Assembly (NCBI RefSeq): GCF_001885075.1
Contig: NZ_MODU01000004.1
Coordinates: 372,001-436,000, forward strand
Reading direction: 5' to 3'
DNA: 64,000 nucleotides
DNA from: Alteromonas sp. V450
Lineage (GTDB): Bacteria; Pseudomonadota; Gammaproteobacteria; Enterobacterales; Alteromonadaceae
Positions 28,631 through 36,721 of the stretch are shown here, piece after piece. Position 1 is the first letter of the stretch, and each line of letters opens with the position of its first letter. A program made the position numbers and the translations under genes. The notes beneath the pieces are model-generated. The model made no database searches. It was not told where the DNA came from and saw only the letters and a program-made list of their open reading frames with translations.

Positions 28631-28722
28631 AGTGGACACACACTCAAATTTTTGAGTTATAGCCCGTTCTTGCAATCATAGCCCTAGTGTTCCGTAAGGC
28701 TTATTTAAGTGTGTGTCCACTT
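28631..28722. repeat. REPIN-like inverted repeat, copy 2
   Basis: A second copy of the unit at 28469-28561, differing by only a few bases. It has the same inverted ends and the same preceding GGACAGACACT element (28608-28618). A further solo motif follows at 28763-28773. Confidence 0.8.
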
Positions 28723-28917
28723 CAGCAAGAAACGAGTATTGAAAAAGAGAGCTCCAACAATAAGTGTGTGTCCCCTTTATTTCATTTTATTTACTTAATA
28801 TCTGGCTAGGTGTTTTTCTGCTTTTCCAAGGTTCTACAATTAACTTACTTTTGAAGTCGCGCGGACACTGGTAGAATGCGCCCAACTTTAGAAATACATT
28901 AACAATAGAGAGTGACC

Positions 28918-30327
28918 ATGTCGGTTGTTACACGATTTGCACCCAGCCCAACAGGCTACCTTCACGTTGGCGGCGCGCGAACTGCGCTTTATTCCTGGCT
29001 TCTTGCTAAAAGCAAAGGCGGCGAGTTTGTTCTTCGCATTGAAGATACAGATATCGAACGTTCAACTGAAGAAGCTAAGCAGGCCATTCTAGACGGAATG
29101 CAATGGTTAGGTTTAACGTGGGATACGGGTCCAATTTATCAAACTGAGCGTTTCGGTAGATATAAAGAACTTATTCAACAGCTTTTGGATGAAGGTAAAG
29201 CGTATAAATGCTTCATGAGCTCTGAAGAGTTAGATGCAATTCGTGAAGCGCAAAAAGAACGTGGTGAGAAGCCTCGTTACCCTGGTACGTGGAGAGACAG
29301 AACTGATCATCCAGAAGGTCAACCTTTTGTTATCCGCTTCAAAAACCCTCTAGAAGGCAAAGTGGTAATTAACGATCACGTGCGCGGAAAAATCGAGATT
29401 AGCAATACTGAGCTAGACGATCTTATTATTCAGCGCTCTGACGGTACCCCTACATATAACTTCTGTGTAGTTGTTGATGATTGGGATATGGGGATCACTC
29501 ATGTAGTTCGTGGTGAAGACCATATCAATAACACGCCACGTCAAATCAATATTCTTGAAGCGCTTGGTGCACCTGTTCCAGAGTATGCTCACGTTTCTAT
29601 GATTTTGGGTGATGACGGCAAGAAGTTATCAAAGCGCCACGGTGCAGTTAGTGTAATGCAATATCGCGATGACGGTTTCTTACCGCAAGCTGTTCTTAAT
29701 TACCTTGTAAGGTTGGGGTGGTCTCACGGTGACCAAGAAATTTTCTCAGTTGATGAAATGATTGAGAAATTCAGCCTAGATGCTATAGGCCAGTCTGCTT
29801 CCGCATTTAACACAGAAAAGCTAATTTGGTTGAATCAACACTACATCAAGACATTGCCAGCCAGTGAAGTTGCGTCACACGCTAAATGGCACTTTGAAGC
29901 GTTGAATGTTGATTTAACGGCAGGCCCAGCGCTCGAATCTATTATCGCTATTCAGGCCGATAGAGTAAAAACGCTTAAAGAATTAGCTGAGATTTCTACA
30001 TACTTTTATCAAGACTATGAAGATTTTGATGCGAACGCCGCGAAAAAACACCTTCGTCCAGTCGCTCGCGGCCCATTAGAGCTTGCTAAAGATAAATTAA
30101 TGGCAATCGAAGAGTGGAACCCGGAAAATATTCAGGCTGCTATAAATACTACAGCCGAAGAATTGGAAGTAGGCATGGGTAAAGTAGGTATGCCGCTGCG
30201 TGTAGCTGTGACAGGTGGTGGTAATTCACCGTCATTAGATATCACGTTGAATCTTATCTCAAAAGAGAAAATTGGCGAGAGAATCGACAAAGCGCTTACT
30301 TTTATAGCAAACAGAGAAAATTCATAA
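28918..30327 (+). CDS. gltX: Glutamyl-tRNA synthetase
   Basis: GluRS charges tRNA-Glu. The HIGH-type motif is in '[19 protein letters not shown]' and the KMSKS-type motif is '[12 protein letters not shown]'. Length is about 469 residues, as in E. coli. I start at ATG 28918 ([10 protein letters not shown]); a GTG six bases earlier is possible. An operon with two tRNA-Glu genes lies directly downstream, which puts the enzyme next to its own substrate genes. Confidence 0.97.
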   Translation: MSVVTRFAPSPTGYLHVGGARTALYSWLLAKSKGGEFVLRIEDTDIERSTEEAKQAILDGMQWLGLTWDTGPIYQTERFGRYKELIQQLLDEGKAYKCFMSSEELDAIREAQKERGEKPRYPGTWRDRTDHPEGQPFVIRFKNPLEGKVVINDHVRGKIEISNTELDDLIIQRSDGTPTYNFCVVVDDWDMGITHVVRGEDHINNTPRQINILEALGAPVPEYAHVSMILGDDGKKLSKRHGAVSVMQYRDDGFLPQAVLNYLVRLGWSHGDQEIFSVDEMIEKFSLDAIGQSASAFNTEKLIWLNQHYIKTLPASEVASHAKWHFEALNVDLTAGPALESIIAIQADRVKTLKELAEISTYFYQDYEDFDANAAKKHLRPVARGPLELAKDKLMAIEEWNPENIQAAINTTAEELEVGMGKVGMPLRVAVTGGGNSPSLDITLNLISKEKIGERIDKALTFIANRENS

Positions 30328-30335
30328 AAAAAGCG

Positions 30336-30364
30336 TTGACATGACAGGGGGGGATGCCTAGAAT
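30336..30364 (+). promoter_or_regulatory. Promoter of the tRNA-Ala/Glu/Glu operon
   Basis: TTGACA at 30336-30341 and TAGAAT at 30359-30364 have the ideal 17-base spacer. The following GCGCCCCGC is a GC-rich discriminator typical of stringent control. The gltX stop is only a few bases upstream. Confidence 0.88.
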
Positions 30365-30412
30365 GCGCCCCGCTGTCACGGAACAGTCACACAAAATGAC
30401 TGGTACCATGAT

Positions 30413-30488
30413 GGGGCCATAGCTCAGCTGGGAGAGCGCCTGCATGGCATGCAGGAGGTCGGCGGTTCGATCCCGCCTGGCTCCACCA
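30413..30488 (+). tRNA. tRNA-Ala (anticodon GGC)
   Basis: A 76-base cloverleaf with an encoded CCA end. The acceptor stem GGGGCCA pairs with TGGCTCC. The anticodon loop is ATGGCAT, giving GGC. It is first in a three-tRNA operon. Confidence 0.95.
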
Positions 30489-30580
30489 AGTCACATTGAG
30501 ATGTGGTTTGATATAGGCTGAAGTTGTTAACGCAGCTTCGGACTGAAAATTCGAAAATATAGTTTCGAAGAAAGAATTCA

Positions 30581-30656
30581 GTCCCCTTCGTCTAGAGGCC
30601 TAGGACACCGCCCTTTCACGGCGGTAACAGGGGTTCGAATCCCCTAGGGGACGCCA
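30581..30656 (+). tRNA. tRNA-Glu (anticodon TTC)
   Basis: The sequence begins GTCCCCTTCGTCTAGAGGCC, has anticodon loop CTTTCAC and an encoded CCA. It is identical to the next copy. Confidence 0.95.
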
Positions 30657-30808
30657 TTTTATCGCGTCACAGTCGATTAAAACTGTGAAATAGGCTGGAG
30701 TTTTTAACTTCGGACGGAAATTTCAGTAAGGATAAGGTCGCTCGATTCGCAGAGCTCATCTCACCTTACAGAAATTTAGTGAAGCTTCGCTTCACTAGCA
30801 AAATTTCT

Positions 30809-30884
30809 GTCCCCTTCGTCTAGAGGCCTAGGACACCGCCCTTTCACGGCGGTAACAGGGGTTCGAATCCCCTAGGGGACGCCA
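30809..30884 (+). tRNA. tRNA-Glu (anticodon TTC), second copy
   Basis: Identical to the copy at 30581-30656. The spacer before it shares pieces such as AGGCTG-AGTT and TTCGGAC with the previous spacer, which points to tandem duplication of tRNA plus spacer. Confidence 0.95.
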
Positions 30885-30889
30885 TATCG

Positions 30890-30919
30890 AAAAAACCAGC
30901 CATCCGGCTGGTTTTTTTG
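30890..30919 (+). terminator. Terminator of the tRNA operon
   Basis: A-run, AACCAGCC, loop, GGCTGGTT and seven Ts. It lies six bases behind the last tRNA. Confidence 0.9.
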
Positions 30920-30939
30920 TTTCAGGCTTAAAACTTTGT

Positions 30940-31002
30940 GGACAGACACTTCAATTGAATAAGCCTAAAGCCACTTAAAGAAACTTTCGATGGACAGACA
31001 CT
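30940..31002 (+). repeat. Two direct copies of the dispersed GGACAGACACT motif
   Basis: Exact copies at 30940-30950 and 30992-31002 in the same orientation, in the gap between the tRNA terminator and the peptidase gene. Confidence 0.85.
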
Positions 31003-31223
31003 CTTCTATCTCTCGTTGAGTCATCAACCTACCTAGGTATGTTCCGATCATTTTCATCGGAATTTGCAATGATTATCAAATAGACATCAACGTCTTCGCC
31101 AAATACTTTTCAAAGCTCCAATGCGTAAAGAACTTATGTCACAATCGTTTATGAAACTTTTGTGGGATGGATACGTAAGCTTGTTGAACTGATATGATCT
31201 TTGAAATTCATGAGAGGTGTTAT

Positions 31224-32129
31224 ATGCAGAATTATCCAATAGGAACGTCGGGTGAGCCGTGGGGCGAAGAAGAAAAAGCCCAATGGAAAGCACAGCAGAC
31301 TGTAAAAAGAAGTTATCGAGAAGAAGTACTGAATAAACTCTTCAACATTATCCCTGAGGGTTTTGAGTTAAAGCAGTATGGCGCGCTTCCTTATGATACA
31401 GCGCGTTACCCACTATATGTTGTCATTCCAAAGAGTTTTGACGCTGAAAAGCCGTCTGCACTCGTTACAGGCGGAGTTCATGGCTATGAAACCAGTGGTG
31501 TACAAGGTGCGCTACAATTTATTGAAACAAAGCTCGCTCAGTACGAGGAGCAAGTAAATATAGTTGTTGTGCCATGTGTAAGTCCCTGGGGCTACGAAAC
31601 TATAAATCGATGGAATCCGCTGGCGTTAGATCCAAACCGCTCGTTTTACGAAGATTCGCCAGCCCCTGAGTCTGCTCAGCTTATGAAGTTAGTGTCGGAT
31701 TTAGCGTTACCTCTTACGCTCCATATTGATTTACATGAAACAACCGATACCGACAATAGTGAGTTTAGACCAGCACTGGCTGCGCGGGATGGGGTGACCC
31801 ATGATAACTGGAACATTCCTGATGGTTTTTATACGGTTGCTAACACGCCAAGCCCTCAAATAGAGTTTCAAAAAGCGGTTATAGATGCTGTAAAAAAAGT
31901 AACGCATATCGCTCCAGCCGATGAAAACGGAAAGATTATCGGCGCAGACGTGGTGAGTGAAGGTGTAATTTGTTATGACAAGAAAGCGTTGTATCTTTGT
32001 GGGGGCATGACGGACGCTAAATACGTCACAACGACGGAAGTTTATCCTGATAGTGATAACGCGACACCCGAAAATTGCAACGATGCTCAGGTGGCCGCGA
32101 TTTGTGCAGCACTCAGTTATTTATTATAG
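31224..32129 (+). CDS. M14-family metallocarboxypeptidase-like protein
   Basis: A zinc peptidase or deacylase of the M14/AspA-AstE type with about 301 residues. Zinc ligands are visible in 'TGGVHGYETSG' (HxxE) and in 'LHIDLHETTDTD'. 'NPLALDPNRSF' supports the family. I start at ATG 31224 (MQNYPIGTSGEPW), with AGAGG upstream, rather than the longer frame. There is no signal peptide, so it is cytoplasmic. Substrate unknown. A hairpin behind it contains the ribosome site of the next small gene. Confidence 0.85.
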   Translation: MQNYPIGTSGEPWGEEEKAQWKAQQTVKRSYREEVLNKLFNIIPEGFELKQYGALPYDTARYPLYVVIPKSFDAEKPSALVTGGVHGYETSGVQGALQFIETKLAQYEEQVNIVVVPCVSPWGYETINRWNPLALDPNRSFYEDSPAPESAQLMKLVSDLALPLTLHIDLHETTDTDNSEFRPALAARDGVTHDNWNIPDGFYTVANTPSPQIEFQKAVIDAVKKVTHIAPADENGKIIGADVVSEGVICYDKKALYLCGGMTDAKYVTTTEVYPDSDNATPENCNDAQVAAICAALSYLL

Positions 32130-32162
32130 ACGCTTGAACGTTTAGACGTCTAGATGTATATT

Positions 32163-32187
32163 AAGGCCTCTTTTACAGGAGGCTTTT
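32163..32187 (+). terminator. Hairpin containing the ribosome site of the next gene
   Basis: GGCCTC-TTTTACAG-GAGGC followed by TTTT forms a small terminator-like hairpin. The downstream arm includes AGGAGG, which is the Shine-Dalgarno sequence of the GTG at 32189. It could end transcription of the peptidase gene or mask the ribosome site. Confidence 0.5.
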
Positions 32188-32188
32188 A

Positions 32189-32395
32189 GTGTTTACTTAT
32201 TCTGCAGTTATTTTCGACGGCAAAAAACAAAGCTTAGTGAGATACGAATGTGGGACAGACACTGAATTTACTTCGTATCTCGAGTCACGCTTTGGTTGCC
32301 ATGTTCGTTTGTGGTCTGATAAAGAGTTGTCAGAAAACACACTGGCAGCGATCGCAGCTTCACAAAAGCAGAGTAAAAAAGAAAATTTTAATTAG
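32189..32395 (+). CDS. Small hypothetical protein
   Basis: It has 68 residues, with a GTG start and a perfect AGGAGG six bases upstream. The chain is soluble ('FDGKKQSLVRYECGTDTEFT', 'RFGCHVRLWSDKEL') and has no known domain. The codons for Gly-Thr-Asp-Thr are an exact copy of the dispersed motif (32253-32263). It is followed within about ten bases by a DUF1289 gene and is likely cotranscribed with it. Confidence 0.65.
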   Translation: MFTYSAVIFDGKKQSLVRYECGTDTEFTSYLESRFGCHVRLWSDKELSENTLAAIAASQKQSKKENFN

Positions 32396-32405
32396 AAAAA
32401 ACTTT

Positions 32406-32582
32406 ATGAATCCAGAATCTCCATGTATCGCATTGTGTAAATTAACTGATGATGGCACATGCGCTGGTTGCAAACGTACAATAGATGAAATTGTTAATTG
32501 GCGGACATACACTGATATTGAGAGAAATGCTGTTTTTGCTCGGCTCCAGAGCCTAGGTAAGGATACGCCAGCTCAGTCATAA
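32406..32582 (+). CDS. DUF1289 family Cys-rich protein
   Basis: The 58-residue protein has the DUF1289 Cys pattern: 'SPCIALCKL' then 'GTCAGCKRTIDEIVNW' and an ER pair. The four Cys probably bind a metal. Function unknown. It is too short for many gene finders. 'WRTYTD' is encoded by GGACATACACT, a one-base variant of the dispersed motif. It is the second gene after the 68-residue ORF. Confidence 0.8.
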   Translation: MNPESPCIALCKLTDDGTCAGCKRTIDEIVNWRTYTDIERNAVFARLQSLGKDTPAQS

Positions 32583-32947
32583 TCTGATTAAGAGGCTGAA
32601 CGTTGTTTTGCCGATACGGGATACAACACTGATTATCAGTGCCAAATTTGTAAAGAATAAAGAAAGCTTAGAAAGACAGGGAGTCTCGGTTGTCTTATTT
32701 AACATCGAATGTATAGAACCCACACTCCTAACAGTGAGTCACTTTGATGTAACAAAGCCTACAACTTTTCAATGTCATCGCAATGTCATCGGACAGTCGC
32801 CTATCGAATTACAACGGACAGTCGCTTATCGTATGTACGGACTTTATTCAGAACGCCCTTGAAGTTTAAAAACGTACCGCCAACTCTGGCTGATAGAATC
32901 GCTTTTTGCTACACTCCCGCGCCGATTTTATAATCTATTAACTTGAG

Positions 32948-33895
32948 ATGTTTGCAATGAAAGTAATGCTTGCCCCTATGGAGGGCGTTGTCGACCACTT
33001 AATGAGGGATATGCTTACTCGCGTGGGTGGTTTTGATCAGTGCGTTACTGAATTTGTTAGGGTCGTCGATCAAAAGTTACCAAAGAAAACGTTTTATAGA
33101 CTCTGCCCTGAGCTTCACAACGGCGGGAAAACACCGTCTGGCGTGCCAGTTCGCGTACAATTGTTAGGTCAACACCCTCAATGGCTTGCAGAGAACGCAC
33201 AAACAGCTATAGAGCTTGGCTCTCCAGGCGTTGATTTAAATTTTGGATGCCCTGCCAAAACAGTTAATAAGAGTAAAGGTGGGGCAGTGTTATTGAAAGA
33301 GACTCAAACCCTCTACAACATTGTGAAAGCCGTTAGAGACGCAGTTCCTGCAGAAATCCCTGTCTCTGCCAAAATCAGACTAGGTTTTGAAGACAAATCT
33401 TTAGCAATCGATAATGCAATCGCCATCACTGAAGCGGGCGCCTCTGAGTTAGTCGTTCATGCACGAACTAAAACAGAAGGCTACAAGCCTCCAGCTTACT
33501 GGGACTGGATAGCCAAGATTAAACAACATACCAAAATTCCATTGGTAGCCAATGGTGAAATTTGGAGTGCTGAAGACGCTAAGCGCTGCCAGAGCCAATC
33601 CACATGTACGAATCTAATGATAGGAAGAGGCGCGTTGGCTATGCCTAACCTGGCACTCAGTATAAAAGAGGGTAAAGCACCCATGCCATGGTCCGAATTA
33701 GCCGCATTGTTAATACAGTATTCTGGCTATGAAATTTTTGGAGATAAAGGTAAGTATTATCCCAACCGAATTAAGCAGTGGTGCGGCTACCTCAAGAGAC
33801 AATATCCTGAAGCCGATGTTTTATTTAATGACATAAGGCGCCTTACGAAGTCCCAGGATATTGTTGATGTACTTGCTAGACAGGTCGAAGCCTAG
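32948..33895 (+). CDS. dusC: tRNA-dihydrouridine(16) synthase
   Basis: This flavoenzyme reduces uridine 16 of tRNA. Family marks are 'LAPMEGVVDHLMRDML', 'VRVQLLGQHPQWLAENA', the catalytic Cys in 'NFGCPAKTVNKSKGGAVLL', 'KIRLGF' and 'VHARTKTEGY'. The closeness to DusC rather than DusA/B is judged from the N-terminus and from the 'RIKQWCGYLKRQYPEA' C-terminal region. ATG 32948 is listed; ATG 32957 is an equally possible start. It is monocistronic. Confidence 0.93.
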   Translation: MFAMKVMLAPMEGVVDHLMRDMLTRVGGFDQCVTEFVRVVDQKLPKKTFYRLCPELHNGGKTPSGVPVRVQLLGQHPQWLAENAQTAIELGSPGVDLNFGCPAKTVNKSKGGAVLLKETQTLYNIVKAVRDAVPAEIPVSAKIRLGFEDKSLAIDNAIAITEAGASELVVHARTKTEGYKPPAYWDWIAKIKQHTKIPLVANGEIWSAEDAKRCQSQSTCTNLMIGRGALAMPNLALSIKEGKAPMPWSELAALLIQYSGYEIFGDKGKYYPNRIKQWCGYLKRQYPEADVLFNDIRRLTKSQDIVDVLARQVEA

Positions 33896-33926
33896 CAAAA
33901 CCCTTTTGTAATGAAGCGTTCTACAT

Positions 33927-34895
33927 TCACGAGAGATACCTCTGAGCATTAGTAACGTTTGGCCGACATGAACGTTGGCAGCCTCTAGCAAAATCCTCCA
34001 TCCTTTCGGGGCAACCGACAGGACCGGTAAAAAGTGCTTCAAAGTTACAGGCTACTGCTTGCCAGTCCTCGGCTTTCATTCCTAGTTCATTGAGCAACTG
34101 GCTAGAAAACTTCGAAGTTTTGTCAGTAACACTTTCTGCGTGCATAGTTTCAGTAACAAGTTGCAAATAATCGGAGAATGCGAACGGCAGAAGCCCCGTT
34201 CCATCGCGGTCGTTATCATTAAAGGGCATTAAAAACTTTGGCGCTTTGTTCACGCGTTTTGCGTTTAAGCGATATTGAATACTGGTGAAGTTGGAGTTAT
34301 ATAGCGTCGTCGCAATCTTTGCCCTGATGGGGTTCAGATCAACATACGCCATCACGGTGGCTAACGCTTTCTCATCAAGTATGGCTTGAGATTTAAATCT
34401 TCTTTCCCAAAAATAGCCCTTGCAATTATCTTCTTTATTGGCTTTTCGCGCTATGTATTCATTGAGCATTCGCATAAACCAGCTAATGCTTTGAAGGCGC
34501 TCTCGATAAGTATTGGATAAAGACTTAAGCTCTATAAATTCTTCCGGTGTTACTGAATCAAAGTTTTCCAAGTATCGCCTTACGATAGGTGGGCATTTAT
34601 AGAACATTCTCCATCGTAGTAAAACTTCATCCATTGTCCAGCCTTCCGCTTTACTTTTTGCTATGTGCAGTACCACGTGTATATGGTTGTGCATGACTGC
34701 GTAAGCGCACAAATCGATAGCAAAAGCCTGCGATAGCTTGTGCAGTCTTTCTTGGATCCATTTTCTTCTGTGTTCATAACTTTTACCAGTACGTTTATCG
34801 CGGCCACACAAAAAAGACTGCCTTACGCAGCGGGAAAAGCAGTGATAAAAAGGAGTAACATCAGTATTTATTTGTTTGTAACGAGGTAAAGGCAT
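33927..34895 (-). CDS. REP-associated tyrosine transposase (RAYT, Y1/IS200-like)
   Basis: This 322-residue protein belongs to the Y1 HUH transposases. The metal-binding HUH is His71-Ile-His73 in 'YAVMHNHIHVVLHI' and the catalytic Tyr184 is in 'MAYVDLNPIRAKI'. 'FYHCFSRCVRQSFLCG' at the N-terminus is typical of the RAYT group. RAYTs are single-copy domesticated transposases thought to spread short palindromic REP elements. Copies and variants of the dispersed GGACA-motif lie just upstream (35023-35094). There are no insertion-sequence ends, so it is not a simple IS. Confidence 0.9.
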   Translation of the reverse strand: MPLPRYKQINTDVTPFYHCFSRCVRQSFLCGRDKRTGKSYEHRRKWIQERLHKLSQAFAIDLCAYAVMHNHIHVVLHIAKSKAEGWTMDEVLLRWRMFYKCPPIVRRYLENFDSVTPEEFIELKSLSNTYRERLQSISWFMRMLNEYIARKANKEDNCKGYFWERRFKSQAILDEKALATVMAYVDLNPIRAKIATTLYNSNFTSIQYRLNAKRVNKAPKFLMPFNDNDRDGTGLLPFAFSDYLQLVTETMHAESVTDKTSKFSSQLLNELGMKAEDWQAVACNFEALFTGPVGCPERMEDFARGCQRSCRPNVTNAQRYLS

Positions 34896-35022
34896 ATCCG
34901 TATCCCTGAGCTGTTTATCAGTATTATGAGATTTACGGCGATAAAGTTAAGTGGTCTTTAGGACAGTTTTGATGATGCTTGCTTCTAAGAAGAACTGACT
35001 GAGTGAATTATTGGAGAGTTTT

Positions 35023-35094
35023 GGACAGCCACTTAAGTATTTTTAATTAGCCAGAAACAAAGGACAGACACACGGATTAAATGAGTGTCTGTCC
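35023..35094. repeat. Dispersed-motif cluster upstream of the RAYT gene, with hairpin
   Basis: A variant copy GGACAGCCACT lies at 35023. The inverted pair GGACAGACAC (35062-35071) / GTGTCTGTCC (35085-35094) can form a 10-base-pair hairpin. It is also the downstream end of the minus-strand small gene that follows. Confidence 0.8.
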
Positions 35095-35119
35095 ACAGCA
35101 GCCTTCCTTAAAAGGGGAA

Positions 35120-35305
35120 TTAGACAAAAATATTCACTCTGGAGCCTACACGCCCGTCCGTGGAGCTGGGAGATTGTTGAGTGCTCTGCAGAGGCTGAGT
35201 CTCTCGGCTTTCTTGCCCATTACGAGGTTCAACTTGTTGAGTGGGTCGCTGTGGCGACTCTAAAACAGTGGAAACGGGCGAAGAATTGACAGAAGAAACG
35301 TCCAT
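35120..35305 (-). CDS. Small Ser/Gln/Pro-rich hypothetical protein
   Basis: A 61-residue low-complexity protein that begins MDVSSVNSSPVSTVLESPQR and ends 'DGRVGSRVNIFV'. GAGG lies eight bases before ATG 35305, which supports it as a real gene. The hydrophobic conserved-looking C-terminus after a disordered middle suggests a short binding tail. I do not recognise it. It precedes the motif hairpin and the RAYT gene on the same strand. Confidence 0.5.
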   Translation of the reverse strand: MDVSSVNSSPVSTVLESPQRPTQQVEPRNGQESRETQPLQSTQQSPSSTDGRVGSRVNIFV

Positions 35306-35349
35306 AAACAAACCTCACATTTAAACTACTTTATAAAATAATAGCACAA

Positions 35350-36006
35350 TTATTGAGCATCAAGAATTAAACTTCTCAAGTGTCTGTCCATAAAATTAGC
35401 GATTATAGGTTGTGCCTCTTTATTCGGATGGATACCGTCGTTTTGCATTAAGTCTTTTTTTAGTGCTATCTCTTCAAGAAAAAAGGGAATCTTTTGCACA
35501 TCCTGAGCTTTCGCTATTTTAGTGAAGTTTTGCGTGAACATCTGTGTATAACGCTTACCGTAATTTGAGGGAATTTGCATTTCTTGTAGAAACACTACGG
35601 CATTACTCTCTTTTGCAACACTGACCAGCGAATTTAAATTATCTCTAATCTTACCAATATTGTGGCCTTGAAGGCCGTCATTACCGCCTAGTTCAATTAA
35701 TACGTGGGTGGGATTGTGTTGCTTTAACAAACGGGGAAATCGGGCTAAACCACCGTCAGTGGTCTCTCCGCTCACCGCAGCATTTACAATATCAATCGGA
35801 ATGTTGTCGTCTTGCCACATCTTTTGTAACAAACTGACCCAGCCCTCATGTTGCTGTAATCCATAAGCCGCGGATAAACTATCACCTAAGATAAGTAAAA
35901 CCGCATTTTCGCTTGTATCGCTCTGCTCGGCTTGATCTGATAGCGCTTGAAAGGGTATTAAAAGAATAAGTAACAAAGCGAAAAAATTACGAAATTTAAC
36001 AAACAC
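35350..36006 (-). CDS. tesA: Periplasmic acyl-CoA thioesterase I / lysophospholipase
   Basis: An SGNH hydrolase of the TesA type with 218 residues. A signal peptide ends near 'FQALS'. Ser43 is in 'LILGDSLSAAYGL', with 'ELGGNDGLQG' and 'NDGIHPNKEAQP' as blocks III and V. It hydrolyses acyl esters in the periplasm. I start at GTG 36006 because AGAGG precedes it; a longer frame would overlap ybbA. Only 16 bases separate it from the divergent ybbA, as in the E. coli order. Near the C-terminus 'MDRHLRS' is encoded by an exact copy of the dispersed motif (35379-35389). Confidence 0.93.
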   Translation of the reverse strand: MFVKFRNFFALLLILLIPFQALSDQAEQSDTSENAVLLILGDSLSAAYGLQQHEGWVSLLQKMWQDDNIPIDIVNAAVSGETTDGGLARFPRLLKQHNPTHVLIELGGNDGLQGHNIGKIRDNLNSLVSVAKESNAVVFLQEMQIPSNYGKRYTQMFTQNFTKIAKAQDVQKIPFFLEEIALKKDLMQNDGIHPNKEAQPIIANFMDRHLRSLILDAQ

Positions 36007-36022
36007 GAATTGATGACCTCTT

Positions 36023-36721
36023 ATGATAAAAGCTAATGCTGTAACCAAAGTAGTGGATACGAGTGAAGGTTCACTGCAGATCCTTCGTCCTATTTCTTTT
36101 GAAGTCAAGTCTGGTGAGTCCGTTGCCATTATTGGCGCGTCAGGCTCGGGAAAGTCAACCCTTTTGGGCTTATTAGCAGGGCTTGACCAAGTTACGGAAG
36201 GGGAAATCTTCTTAGATGGTGAAGCACTGCATAACATGAACGAAGAAGAGCGTGCAGTTTTAAGAGGAAATAAAGTGGGCTTCATTTTTCAAAGTTTCAT
36301 GTTGGTCCAAAGCTTAACAGCTCTTGAGAACGTAATGTTGCCGGCAGAAATTGCGGGGCTTAATAATCCGAAAGCGCTTGCTTTAAATATTCTTGAGCAA
36401 GTGGGTTTAAAACATCGTGCTCATCACTTTCCTAATCAGTTATCGGGGGGCGAGCAGCAGCGCGTTGCCATAGCGCGTGCATTTATTACTTCTCCTAAAA
36501 TACTATTCGCCGATGAGCCAACCGGTAACTTGGACGCCAAAAACAGTGAAAAAATAGAATCATTGTTGTTTGATATGAACAGAGATAAAGGCACCACTCT
36601 TATTCTCGTTACTCACGATAATGAGCTTGCAGAACACTGTGACAGACAACTTACAATGAGTGCTGGCGAACTAATTGAAACGACATGCGCGAACACTGTA
36701 AATAAGAAAGAGGCGGTTTAG
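36023..36721 (+). CDS. ybbA: ABC transporter ATP-binding protein (YbbA/LolD-like)
   Basis: A 232-residue ATPase: Walker A '[18 protein letters not shown]', signature '[15 protein letters not shown]', Walker B '[12 protein letters not shown]' and 'LVTHD'. It belongs to the MacB/LolD group of ATPases that pair with FtsX-like permeases. The permease gene ybbP begins directly after its stop. In E. coli ybbA-ybbP is divergent from tesA, and the same order is kept here. Confidence 0.93.
   Translation: MIKANAVTKVVDTSEGSLQILRPISFEVKSGESVAIIGASGSGKSTLLGLLAGLDQVTEGEIFLDGEALHNMNEEERAVLRGNKVGFIFQSFMLVQSLTALENVMLPAEIAGLNNPKALALNILEQVGLKHRAHHFPNQLSGGEQQRVAIARAFITSPKILFADEPTGNLDAKNSEKIESLLFDMNRDKGTTLILVTHDNELAEHCDRQLTMSAGELIETTCANTVNKKEAV

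Larger units (their letters stand above)
28213..28917. other. Repeat-filled intergenic region upstream of gltX
   Basis: About 700 bases without a supportable gene. The left 200 bases show nothing recognisable. From 28405 to 28773 the region is packed with copies of the dispersed GGACA-type motif. The right 140 bases lead into gltX. Confidence 0.6.

Noticed and set aside
28405..28773. CRISPR-like array
   Set aside because: Two long units with inverted ends and no regular repeat-spacer period; no cas gene in the window.
32608..32862. 84-codon plus-strand frame before dusC
   Set aside because: Weak start, and its second half is built from motif variants (32791 and 32816); no family likeness.
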